Made by a program: the position numbers and the translations under genes. Below are positions 24,001 to 36,000 of a stretch of 64,000 bases of DNA, piece by piece (the first letter of the stretch is position 1; the number at the start of each line of letters is the position of its first letter). The notes beneath the pieces are model-generated. The model did no database searches. It was not told where the DNA came from and saw nothing but the letters and a program-made list of their open reading frames with translations. Origin of the DNA: Candidatus Omnitrophota bacterium (GTDB taxonomy: Bacteria > Omnitrophota > Gorgyraeia > 2-02-FULL-51-18); NCBI GenBank assembly GCA_022072175.1, contig JAJVIE010000003.1, forward strand, positions 1,458,601 through 1,522,600. The letters run 5' to 3'.

Positions 24001-27000
24001 GATCGTCGGATCGTCGAGGTAGTCGTAGTCGACGGTCAACGACCCGGCCTTACCCCACATGAACTCCGGCGCGAGGATCTCGCGGTTGTCCGGAGTGCGG
24101 ATGCGGTCGCCGGGCTGGATCGGATGCAGGACCTGCCATTCACTGCGAACGGTGATATCGATCTTCGCGAGGTCCGCGCCGAGACGAACGGTCCCGGCGT
24201 TCACGTGCCGGACGTCGGTCCGGATGCCGCTGATCGCGTCGTCGACGCGCACGCGGATGACCGTCACGCCTTTTTCGACGCGGGTGTCGACGTCCATGAC
24301 GGTCTCGGTCTTGTTCCAACGCAAGAGCGTGTTCGTGCGGACATCGTAGTCGTAGTAGAACGTCCGCGTGCCGACCTTGAGGCCGCCCTCGAGGATATCC
24401 TGTGAAAATGCCACCTGGTTGGGGTTCTGGCTCATCATGCGCGTCTGGAGTTCCTGGTAGGTCCGCGCCGCGTCCACCGTACCGTAGACGTGGACATAGG
24501 TGTTCCGTTCGGTACGCGTGACCGCCCCGGTCTTCTTGTGCACGCCGTCCCTCAGCGCCTGCACCTGTTTCTCAAGATCGATCTGTCTCTGCAGGAGCCT
24601 CACACGGGCCGGATCGGCGGCCGGGACCGCGCGGGCGTCCATGTCCCCGAGCTGGGTGCGCACCTGGGCCAGCTCGAGCGTCGCCGCCGAGAGCGATACG
24701 GCCAGCTCGCCTCTCTTGGCCTGGACGACCTCCGGCTGGGCTTGGCCCGAGACGGTCTCGACGAACCCTCCATCGGCATTGAGCACGTACAGACCGCCGT
24801 GCGTCGACAGCTCTGTGCGGACTAGGTTGGAGGAGGTCAGGTCCTGCTGACGCCACTCGGTGTTGCGCCGAGCCAGCGTTTCGCCGAAGAAGATGACGAC
24901 CTCGATGGTGTCGCCGGTCCCCGGCTCAACGTAGGAGAACATATGCGAGGGGGGGATGCCGCGCGAGACGTCGCCGACGATCAGCGCCAGACGGTACTCC
25001 ATCTGGCGGATACGGGCCTGGACCAGCGCGTCGCCCGGGTCGACGGCGGCGGCCGCGTACAGGCGCTGCAGGTCGGCCACCAGGATCCGGAGCGCCTCGG
25101 CCTCGCGCCCGATGGCTTCATCACGCTTATCGATACCGATCTGCACGGTCGGCACGCCGACCGCCACGAGGTTACCCCGCCCGTCACGCTGCTTACGGGT
25201 GATCTGGTAGCCGCCGTCCTTGAGCGCGCGCTGGCGCGCCTCGAGAAAAGCCCGGTCTGCGGCACTGCGATCCTCGAGCTGTTGCACACGGCGCAGGGCG
25301 CTGGACAAGGAGGGGATGATGACCACCTGAGGTCCGGTCTCGTTGACGGTCACCCGGCCGGTCCGAGCGTCGCGCGTGGTGAGGGGTCCGCTGAAGTACA
25401 CGAAGCTGTTCTTGACGGTCCCCGGCTCCGTACCGGCATCGTCCCTCAACAGGATGAAACGGGCCCTCGCTCTCTGCAGTTGGGTACGCTCAGCGCGCAG
25501 GGCGGCTGCGGCTTTTTCGGCGGGACCCGCGGCCAGTTCGTCCTCGATGTCCACCAGCCGTCCGTCGATGACGTCCAGAGCGTCTCGGATGAGAGTGATC
25601 GACCGGTCCCGGAGGTCCTGCGCCCAACGCTCGACCGACTGCCGCCCGAGCGCCGCGTCCACGCCGGCCTTGATCCGGTCGGCCTCGGCGACCGCGTCGG
25701 CCCACTTCCGGTCCTTGTCCGCGCCGGCGGCCATGCCGTGGTACTGGTACAACGTCTGCGCGAGGGTTTTCAGGAACGGCAACCGGCCCTCGCCCCTGCC
25801 CGGACCGTAACCCGTCCACCCCTTGATCAGACCCCGCAGACGCTGGATCTCACGGTTGTTGACCTCGATCTCCCGCTGGGCCAGCATCACGGCCCTCTGA
25901 CGGGTCAGGCGGTTGGAGTTGTTGGCGGCGGCCAGGTCGCGCTGCGCCTGAGCCAGCTTGTTGTTGAGCGGGGTCCTCTGGTTCAATCTCTGGACGTACT
26001 GGGACATCGTCTGGTTGAGCGACCTGAACTCCGCGGTGATGTCGAAGTTGGTGACGACCACCGCGCCGCTCGACAACTGATGGACCTCGCGCGTGTTCGC
26101 GTACTCACCCGCAGGACGCAGGGCCTGATAAGCGGCCTTGAGATCGCGGGCCTGCTTGGGCAGGAGCCCTCTCTGGGTCTGGATGTTGCGGTTGATCACG
26201 TCGCGCTCGGTCCAGATCTTCTTCATCTCATCGCGGAACTGCTGGGGGGTCAGCCGGTTGGCATCGGCTTCAGGCAGGTACAATCTCGCGCTCAACTGCA
26301 GGACCTGGGCACGCATCTCGTGCAGACGCCTCTCCTCCGCCTGGATGATCTTGAGGGCATCGGGCATGACCAGGATACCGCCGCGCACGCGCAACTGCTC
26401 CATGACGGCCGCGTCCCGGATACCCTCCATGTCCCTGAGGTTCTCGAGGTACATGTCCGTCACCGAACCCTTGATCACGACCTTGCGCCAACCGAGCGTC
26501 GGGTTCAAGTAGTAGAAGCTCTGCGTCCGGGCCGACTGCGAGATCAGGTCATAGATCCGCTGCAGCTTGAAATCCCTCTGCTGAGGGGTCAACGTCACGT
26601 CGTTGGCGACCGTCACGATATGCGCTTCGAGCGCTTGGATGAAGGCCTGCAGCGCCTGCTCGGCGGTGTTGTATGTGCCGGGATTGTAGTTAGGGATGCC
26701 CATGCCCCCGAAGATGTCGAGACCCAGGCTCGCCGGCGTATCGACGATCTGCCGGCCGCCGACCCAGCGCTCGATGCGCGTGCTCTGTTCCAGGCGGACG
26801 GATTGCTTGATCAGGTGGATCAGACGCAGCCACTCGGTCCCGGTGTACACACTGCCGGTTCGGGTGTTGGTCCCCTTGTCGTAGAGATGGATGACCTCGA
26901 CACTGCTCAACTGCTTGGGGTCGATCTCGTAGAAGTACACGAGCTGTCCGTTGGAGAGCTCGTACACGAGGTCGTATTCCTCGAGCCTCTTCAGGAGCTT

Positions 27001-30000
27001 CCAAGGGTCGTCGTGCGGCGTCGTGCGGGTGACCCGGCCCTCGTTGTTCACCTGTGTTTCGACGCCGACGTGAAGGAAGATCATCCAGCCCTTGCCGTCC
27101 TTGAGCTTGGCGCCGAGACTGTTGAGCGGATTGCGGCCCGCGTGTTCGGGGACGATGTCCCGCATGAGCGCCTGATACTCGGCGTCGGCCGACGAGCCGA
27201 ATACCGTGACGGGTTCAAAATCGTTGGTCACACGCATCGCGAACCCGCCGCGCATCTGCCGTGATTGATACACACCCATGAAGTGCTTCTGGAAATCCGG
27301 ATGATGCGCCCCGTAGACCGTGTAATCACCGAGATTGACGACCGAGTTGGGCCGCTCGCGCTCGAAGGCGGTCAGCTGTCCCGCGGCGGCGGAGTCACCC
27401 TGCGTCAGAACCCCCAGCACCCGCAGGCCGAAATCCCTCGTCGGCAGCACGATGACGTCATCGGGGTTGGCGTTGTTGACGATGAGCGCGTACACCGGCA
27501 TCGGCTCGTTGGCGATCTGCTGGTAGTTGAGCAAGGTCCTCAGCGAGAGGTTGGTGAGCGTACGCAGTTCCGCCCGCTCGGCGTCCAGACGCGCGATCAT
27601 GAGCGCGATGTCCTTGACCGGTATGATCTCCTGGTCCGGAGCGTAGTTGGGGTCGTTGAAATTGGGCGAGAAGTTCCCCTTCTTCATGATCACATCCGGC
27701 CGGGCGTTGGCTCCGAAGAAGCGGACGAACTCCTCCGGTTCGAACGGCTCATAACGGCGCGTGTCGGAGTTGAACCACCAGAACGTCATCGGCGGAAGGG
27801 CGTTGTCGTTATAGCGCTCGAGGATCAGGGGGCGTGAAGAATCGTACAGGTTGACCCTGAACGCCGCGGCGGTCTCCGTCCGGCTGAGGCGGGCGGTGAT
27901 GAGCTCCTGCTCGCGCGCGTTGGCCGTGCCCAGACGCTTGGCCATGTCCAGATTGGCCTGCGCGGCGACCTCGCCGAAGAGCACCGCGTCCCCGTTGGGA
28001 TGCGAGGTCTGCACGGTAAAATTGCTGAGGTTGACCGGCGCTTGCGCCGTGGGCCCGAAGCGCTGCAGGGTCCGTCTCGGCTGACGCGTAGCCGGATCGA
28101 TGATCGGCGCCCTGGTGATCGGATCGATCTCATCCACTTCGGCCACCCAGCTATAGAGGAGGGGGCCGGTGAACTGCCGGTACAGGACCGGTCCGGTCAC
28201 CGGCTGTCCGGTCCGATAGGCGATGAGCGGCCGTCCATCAGCGTACTTGAAGCTCGGATAGCCGGTCCGGGGATCGTTGGCCGGGTCCAGGATGGCGATC
28301 AGGAACCTCTTGCCCGCGGGCGCCACCAGGCGATTGCGTTCGTCGATGCGGAAGCGCCCCGGAGCGCCGGCCTGATCGACGAAATCCGAACTGCCGTCGG
28401 TGTAGCGGACGATGACGCGCTTGCTGACGGGGTCGACCTCGGTGTGGATGGGCACATCCCTGTCGTCCAGAGCGATGGACGGGATCCGGGCCTGGAAGAA
28501 ACCGCCCGGGGCCATCTGCTCAAAAGCGTACTTGACCATCTCCGCGCGCACCTGTCTCCAACGCGCGGCCTGCACCTCTTCGTTGGTATTGCGGTAGCCC
28601 GGTGCCTGGACGACGAGCTTGGGGTCCGGACCGTAGAACATGTCCGGACGCATGACCGGCGAGCCGACGAAGGGATCCATCGCGGGACGCTCGCCGCGCG
28701 ACGCCACGAAGGACATGCCCGGTGTGTTGGGGGCCTTCTTCTCCTGGGTCCCCGGACCGAGGAGCAGGAAGGCCAGACCCAGGGCGGCCAGCACCGGCAA
28801 GAGCGGCATCAACCACCTCCGCAACGCGCCGGATTCATTGACCGCGGCGGGCGTCGCCGCGGGGGTCGTGACGCCCGGAGGTGTCACGGCCGAAGGGATG
28901 GGGGCTCCCGGGGGGATGCTCGGATAGACGGGTGTAGGCGCTTCGGCCGCATAGGGCGAAGGGGCTCCGGTCACATCGGCCAGCTCCTCACGTAGCGTAT
29001 CGATGAACTCGACGATCTCGGGTAGGTCGTCGGCGATCGTGCGTCCGACGGACTCCAGATCATCGAGCACCCCCGGCTCCTCCTCCTCGCCTTCGCTGAC
29101 CTCGTGACGTCCGACGATCTGGTCCCGCGCGAACCCCACGGACTCGCGGTCCGATCCGAAGAGCGCCCGGACATGACGGCGGGCTTCGAGCGCCAGAGAG
29201 GTCAATTGCCCGGAGACCGGCTCGCCCTCATGACGGAGCTCGCCGATCCGTTCCTCGGACTCGACGGCCGAGATCAGGCGGTCGGCCGCCAGCGCGACAC
29301 GCGCCTCGGGAGGCACGTACAGACCCAACCGGCCGACCAATCGAGCCAACGGTTCCCTCAGGGCCGCCAGCCGATCGGGGACCGTCACCGGACCGAGGCG
29401 GCGGCGCGCCGCGCGGAGCGTGACCAGATGGTCGTAGAACGGCGCGTTCAGAGACCTCAGCTCGCGTTGCGCGGCGGACAGGCGGCGGCGCGCCTGCTGC
29501 AAACGCGCGGCCATCTCTTCTTCGAGACCCGTGGGGTTGGCGCGCTCCTCCGCCAACTGACGGCGGGCTTCGACCACGTCGGTCTCCAGCGACCCGATAC
29601 CTTCGATGAGCTCCAGGATGCGGGGCCGGGCGGCGGCCGAACGCTGCAGGGCCTCCGCGGCCTGGACGAGCTCGTCACGAAACTCGGCATCCTCATCCCC
29701 GAGGTCCCTGGCGGCCCCGGCGAGAACGATCGCGTCCTCCTCGAGGTTACGGAGCAAGAGCGACCGGCGCGCCGCCACTTCGGCATCCACGGTCGTTCCG
29801 GCCTCGCCCATCTCTTCGAACACCGGCTCTTCTTCCCCGCGCGACTCCGGGGCCACGCGTCCGGCAACGCTCTCCAAACGGGACAGGAGGGATTCCAGAC
29901 CGGCCAGCGGGTCGGCGCTGTCGGCCAGCCGCGCTCCGCTCGAGACCGGAAGGCTCGGCTCGAGCGTCGACAACAGCTGGCCAACGTCCGTGTGCAGTCC

Positions 30001-33000
30001 GCTCAGCTCGAGATCGTAGGCCGCCCGCGTTTCGGAACGGACGGCGGCCGCGGCCAGACCGTCCTCCGCCCTGCGGAGCCGGTCACGGAGCTCCGTGACC
30101 CGAGGTCCGCCGACGCTGACGACCAGCACTTGAAAATGACCGAGCAAGGTCGACAGGAGCGTGCGCACCCGCCGCGTCCATTCGCGCTCCTGATCGCGCA
30201 GCTCGCGGTACTTGGCGTTAAGAGCGTTCTTGTCCCGAAGACGGGTGATGCGCTCTCCCAATGCCGTCGGTACTTTCTTGATCTTGAGCCGCAGCGCCGT
30301 GTTGAGGGACCTGTCGAACTCCTCCGAGGCCTCGCGCAAGTCCTCGGAACGTCCCGATTCCAGTGCTTTCTCGAGCTTGTCCACGCTTCCGGCAAGCGTC
30401 CGGCGGGCTTCCGCCACCTGGGTCTCATAACTCTCGATGCGGCCGCTCACCCAGTCGGTCACCGCGCCGATCCAGGCCCCGTCGGTCGCGTCGGCGACGA
30501 GCCCTCCGGTCCGCAGTCGCTCGATCTCACCCTGGATAGCCGACCACCGCTCGGCGATCTCTTCGGGAGTGGCTACCTGATGCAGAGAGCTGATCGTATC
30601 GAGCAGGACGGTCAACTCACGGATACGCTCCAGACGGCCGCTCCACTCGTCCAAGCTGTCGCGGACGCTCCGAGCGCGATGATCGACGGCCGCCTGACGC
30701 AGGTCTCGACCTTCGTCGGCGATCCGCTCAAAACCCTCGGTAGCCTCCCGGCGACGCTCGTCGACGCCCTCGGCCTCGACCGCCTGTCGAAGCGCGTTGG
30801 TCAGCGTATCGTCCTGAGCGCTGAGGCCGCCGTCGAGATCGGCTAGAGCTTGGACGAAGAGCGCCCTCAAATGCCTCAACACCACCGACGGCGCCTCACC
30901 GGCCACACCCGAGGGACGCTCGTAGCTCTCGACGCCCCGACGCAGACCGGGCCTCAGGCGCTGGATCAAGGGGATCAGCTGACGGTTGGCTTCCTGCGCG
31001 GCCGCGATGTACGCCCTCACCCGCGCGGTATCCGCACCCGTACCGGCATCCTCCAAAGGATAGGCCGCGACCAAGAGATCGGACTCTCGGCCGAGCAGAC
31101 GGCGGATCGCCAGTAAGGGAAGTTCGGAGGTCAGGAAATCCTCGTACCGCCCGGCCTCCTCGGAGGCGCGCATCGCCTCGGGCAGGGACCGGTAGCGTTC
31201 CTGCAGTCCTTCCAGCTCCCCTGCCAGCTCGAGATACAGAGCGCGCGCGGAGGAGCTATCGGCCGACCCGCGCAGCGAATCGGCGCGGTTCTCGAACCTC
31301 TCGCTATCGCGGATCAGACGCGCCAACTCCGCGAGGTCCCTCAAGGATCGATAACGCTCCTCAAGATCCGCCAGGCGGCCCCGAAGGCTCTCATGCCCCT
31401 CGCGTTCCGAGATCCGGACCAACGTTTCCCATTGCGTGTTGAGCCGTCCCAACTCCGCTTCGAGCCGATCCCGTTCAACTTCGATCTGGTCCTCGGTGCC
31501 GGCACTCGGAGCTCGATAGGCGGCCTCGAGTTCGTCGAGGTCCGCTTCCAGCCGGTCCGCGGCGGCCCGGTCCAGTCGAGCGCGGACACCGGCGATCACG
31601 TAGAGGTTAGCGCCGGTCGTCGCGTCCGTACCGGTGAAATACTCCTTAATGGGCGCTTCGGTGCTCGGCCAGACCGTCCTCACTAGCGGAGCGTTCAGGC
31701 GGTCGATCTCCTCGACGCGGCCATCGAAGCGCTCAAGAACGGCGGCGTTCACGCCATCGGGCAGCCGGTCCTCCGCGTATTCGGCCGCCAACAGGCGCGC
31801 GGTACCACCGATCAGCCGACGCACCAAAAGATCACCGAGGTCCCTGTTCAGGGATCGTTCGAGCTGACGACCGTCCGCGCTCAGTCGAGCGGTCCCATCG
31901 AGGCGCCCGTAGTCCTCGAGCAGTGCGGCTCGCTCGGCCTGGAGCTCGCCGAACAGCGCGCGCACCTCCGTCGACGTCGTCAGCCCCGAGAAAGCGTCAC
32001 GCGCCCTGTCGTTCAGCGCTCGGGTCCGGGAGGTCAGCTCGGCCATCGGAAGGGCCGCGACGACCCCCTCGGCCGTCGCGAGCGTTTCTTGGGTCTCCGC
32101 CAGGAACTCCGGCCTCACGAAAGGCTGAAGAGAGCGGTTCTCACGGCGTGCTTCCGAAGCGCGCCGCTCCAGCTCGGGCCGGCCCGCCGCGATGGCCACC
32201 TCATCATCGCTCTCGCCGAGCTCCCGCGCCCGAGCCAGGAGGTCGTTGATCTCAGCGCGGTGATTGGACGCGGCGGCGTTGATGACAGCGGCGCGGATGG
32301 CGGTGAGCCGGGGTTTCTGGGCGTCGACGACGGCCGGTGTCACGCCTTCCGGCGCCAGACGCGTACGCTCGACCAGGAACTGCCTGACGTTCTCAGCGCG
32401 CTGTGCGGGACGATTATCGGCCGTAATGCGGTAACGCGCCTCCAACTCGTCGACCGAAGCCCGGTAGGCCCAGTCCCTTTGCTCCTGACGCAGACGGTCC
32501 AGCGCCGTCCGGATCGTCTCGGACAGGACCGGATCGGCGCGCTGGAGCTGGGTGTCACGCGCCAGCTCCTCGAGCGTCACCAGGACCGGCCCGGCTTCGG
32601 CGGCGAAAGCCGAGGCGGCGGTGAAAGCGGTCGGAGAGGTGAGCGAGGCCACACGCCCGACCGCTTCGTTGGCCTTCAGGAGCTTGAGCAGACGCGCCCA
32701 TTCGGCGTTGAGCCTCCGGACCTCGTTGACGTCGGAGACGTTCACCGTGCCGCTGGCCTCGAACTGATCGCGGATACGCGTCAAGACGGCCGCCATCTGT
32801 CTGTTGATGTCCTGGAGCGCGGGCCATTGGGGCGTCGCCCGGCGGGCGTCATCGAACTGGGCCAGGGTCTCCGAGATCTCGGTGCCGATGGACGTCAAGG
32901 CGTCGATGTCCGCCCGTTGCTGCGCGATCGCCGCCTCCCGGTCCAGGCGTTCGCGCTCCCTGTCGAGAACGGTCTTGCGGCCCTGCAGTTGTCCTTGGAT

Positions 33001-36000
33001 CAGCTGACCCGCCGTCGTCGTGCCGCCGCTCCGGAGCTTGAACAAGCCCAGACCCAGCGTGTCGCGGTCGTTGTCGATCCGTCCGGCGGCATCCTGCAGT
33101 TCCGTACGTCGCGCCTCGTAATCCTCGAGCGTCAGGTCCCCGACGGCCGTCTCGAGCGCGCGAACGGCGCTCAACGACAGTTCGCGGGCGCGCGTGCGCA
33201 AGGCAGCCTGCTCTTCATCGCTGATCCTCAATCCCGCGGCCGCCGCCCTGCGGCGAAGGTCGGATAGACGGCGCGCGAGATCGCCGAACGTCAGCGCAGT
33301 CGCCGTGTCCAGGAGCGCTTCGATCTCGGCCTCGATCGCCGCGTCGCGCTCGTCCAGAGCGCGCTGGACCGCTCGGAGCCTCGTGGAGAATCCGTTGACC
33401 GCGCGCAGGTTGTCCCCGTTGTCGAACGCGAACTCGTTGGGCACTCCCGGTCCGGGACGCCGCAGGAGCGGCTCCAAGCCCCGCACGGCGTTGCGCACCT
33501 CGCGAGCGTCGAGCTCGCCGCGGCGCATCGCGCTCTCAAGACCCCTTAGGATCTGCTCGACGACGCGCGTGTTCTGCTGATAACGAATGAGCCTCTTGAG
33601 GATATCCTTCTGGGCGGCGTCCAGGCTGGAGCCGTCCACGACGGCGTTCGCCCCGTCGAAATCCGGTTCCGTCAGTTTGAGCAGGGCGCGGACGCGGTCG
33701 TCGACCGCCTTGAAGCGCCGGGCGCGCTCGGCAAGAACATCGACCGTGGGCCCCGTCGGCGGCGGAGCCGTCGCGCGGGGCGCTTCCGTCTCCTCGGCGG
33801 GAGCCTCTTCCTCGGGAGCTTCATAATCATCGGGCAGATGACGGCGGAGCACCGCGGTGATCAATCCCAGGCGGACCGTCTCGGGCCGGTCACGCACCTG
33901 CTGACGGAAGGCCCGAGGCAGGCCCTCCAGGACCTCCTCCTCGGCGACGAGAGCTTCCACGGCGCGCGCCCTGTAAGGCTCGACAGCGTCACTGATCTGC
34001 CTGCGCAGTGCCGTCACTTCGCTCGAGACAGCGTTGGAGACGGCCTCGCCGAGCACCAGATAGACCATGCCGCGGAGCGCCGTGAGCGATTCGGTCGTGA
34101 CCGTCTCGATCGCGCCGTCGATCGAAGCGTCCTCAACGGGGCCGGTGGTGGCCGCGCGCACCGAACGACGATACAGAGCCAGGGTGTTGCGGGCGCTGCG
34201 TCGACGTTCCTCGATCTCCGCCAGCCTGGACTTGCGGCTCAACGTCAACCAGGCGGACCATGAATCCCGGACTTTTTTCGCCTGCGCGTTGAGCGCCGAG
34301 TTGATGCGATTCTCGACTTCCGTCGCATACGTGTTGGCCCTGGCGCCGACCTGCGCGCGGGCCTGTATGTGCAGTTCCCGCACGGTCTCATAGACGTCCG
34401 TGATCTCGGCCAGGCGCGCGCCCTGCGTCGGGGCGACCGGAGCCGGTGCGACCGGCTGGGCCGCGGTGGTGGGAACGCGCGTCCGTGCGGCCGCCTCCTC
34501 GAGGATGGACGCGCGGAGCGTCTGTGAGAGGTTCAGTCCCGAACGACGGGCGACACGGTCCAGCGCTGTCGGCCCGGCGGACTCACCGTAAAGACCGATC
34601 TGCCGGACGACCTCGTTCAGCCACTCGGACCGGAGGCCCGGATCGATCTGATCGACGCTGGAACGCGCCGCATCGGGCCGCGCGGTGTCGGCAAGGGCGG
34701 GCAGTACCGGATCCCCGGCGGCGTCGGTCACGCGGATCTCCCGGATATCCGACTTATCCTTCTCCACGATATAGGTCTTACCGCCGAAAGTGACCGTGAA
34801 CGCGTCCTGACCGCGCGGGCGCACCGTCGAGCGCTCCGCCTCGGCCAACAGGGCCCGGATCCGCTCCATGCCGCGATCAACGTCGGCGTCGAAGAAGAAA
34901 CCCCCCTGAGCTCTGGCCCTGCGCTCGATGTTGGCGAGGAACTCCTCCCTCACCTCGGGGGTCAGCGTGGCTCCGAGACCCGTCAGGCGGTAAGCGACGA
35001 GCACCGCCGCCAGGCTCAGTCCCAGATGAGCATCGATGGTCGACGGGTCATAGACTTGACGCATCCGCTCGGACAGACTGGCGAAGGACGCCGCGGCCAG
35101 ATAAAAGTCGCTGTCCGCGAACTGTTTCTCGTACTCCTTGGGTTTCTGGGTGATGATCGCGATGTACGGGCGGTCCCCGCTGTCCTCCTCGAACTTGGGC
35201 ATCACGACCATATAGGACAGGCGCTTCTGATCGAGCAGTTCCGAGATGCCTTCGGAGTGAAAACCTCCGGTGACCAGGGCCGCCACCTGCACACCCTCCT
35301 CCTTCATGCGAGCGACGGTGTTGTCGAGAAGGGCCTGGTTGCGCGCGTCGGCCAGCTCATAGAAGCGCCGCGCGCTGGGCACCAGTGTCTCGAGCGCGTC
35401 GAAGTCGACGTACGCGTCGTAAGGCACGCCGTACTTCATCGATAGCGAGGCCATCACTTCACGGATGGCCGGGACCTCGCAAGCCGCGGAGTTCTGGACG
35501 TAGAATTCATAGTCCTTGCTCGTGAGCGTCGTATCGAGCAGCTGCGTCAGGATCCTCACGCAGTGCGACAGGGACGACAGGTCGCGCTCGTCGTCGTTGG
35601 TGAACAGCTTGCCGCGCAGTTCGTTCTCGAAGCGCTCGACCTCGTCGAAGATCTCGATCAGGTCGATGCTCTCGTACAGCACGACGTACTGCGCGTACAG
35701 GATGATGTTCTTGTAGTTGAGCGGATTGACCGACGCCGACTGCGCCAGCTGGCTCAACGTGTAGTGGAACGCGCCCGGAGTGATCTTGTTCTGCTTGAAC
35801 TGGAGCGCGGCCAGCACGAGCTTCTCGAGCTCCGACTTGGGCAGACCCGTGCCGAGCTCCTCGATCAGGCGCTCGCGCTCGGTGCCGGCCTTGGGAAAAT
35901 CGATACCCTTCTCGAGATCGACCGTCTGCGCGAGCTTGTTGAGGTTGGGATAACGGGTATGGTCGACGCCGTGGGTCCGCGCGACCTCGCTGAAGTAGGT

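Noticed and set aside
847..31116. Long plus-strand ORFs, up to 949 codons (for example 9661-12510, 24943-27264, 7393-9525)
   Set aside because: They lie exactly codon-on-codon opposite giant gene 1, a known effect of GC-rich coding sequence that lacks TTA, CTA and TCA codons. Their peptides show low-complexity, Arg/Leu/Gly-rich composition with no domain motifs, while the minus strand encodes clear enzyme signatures.
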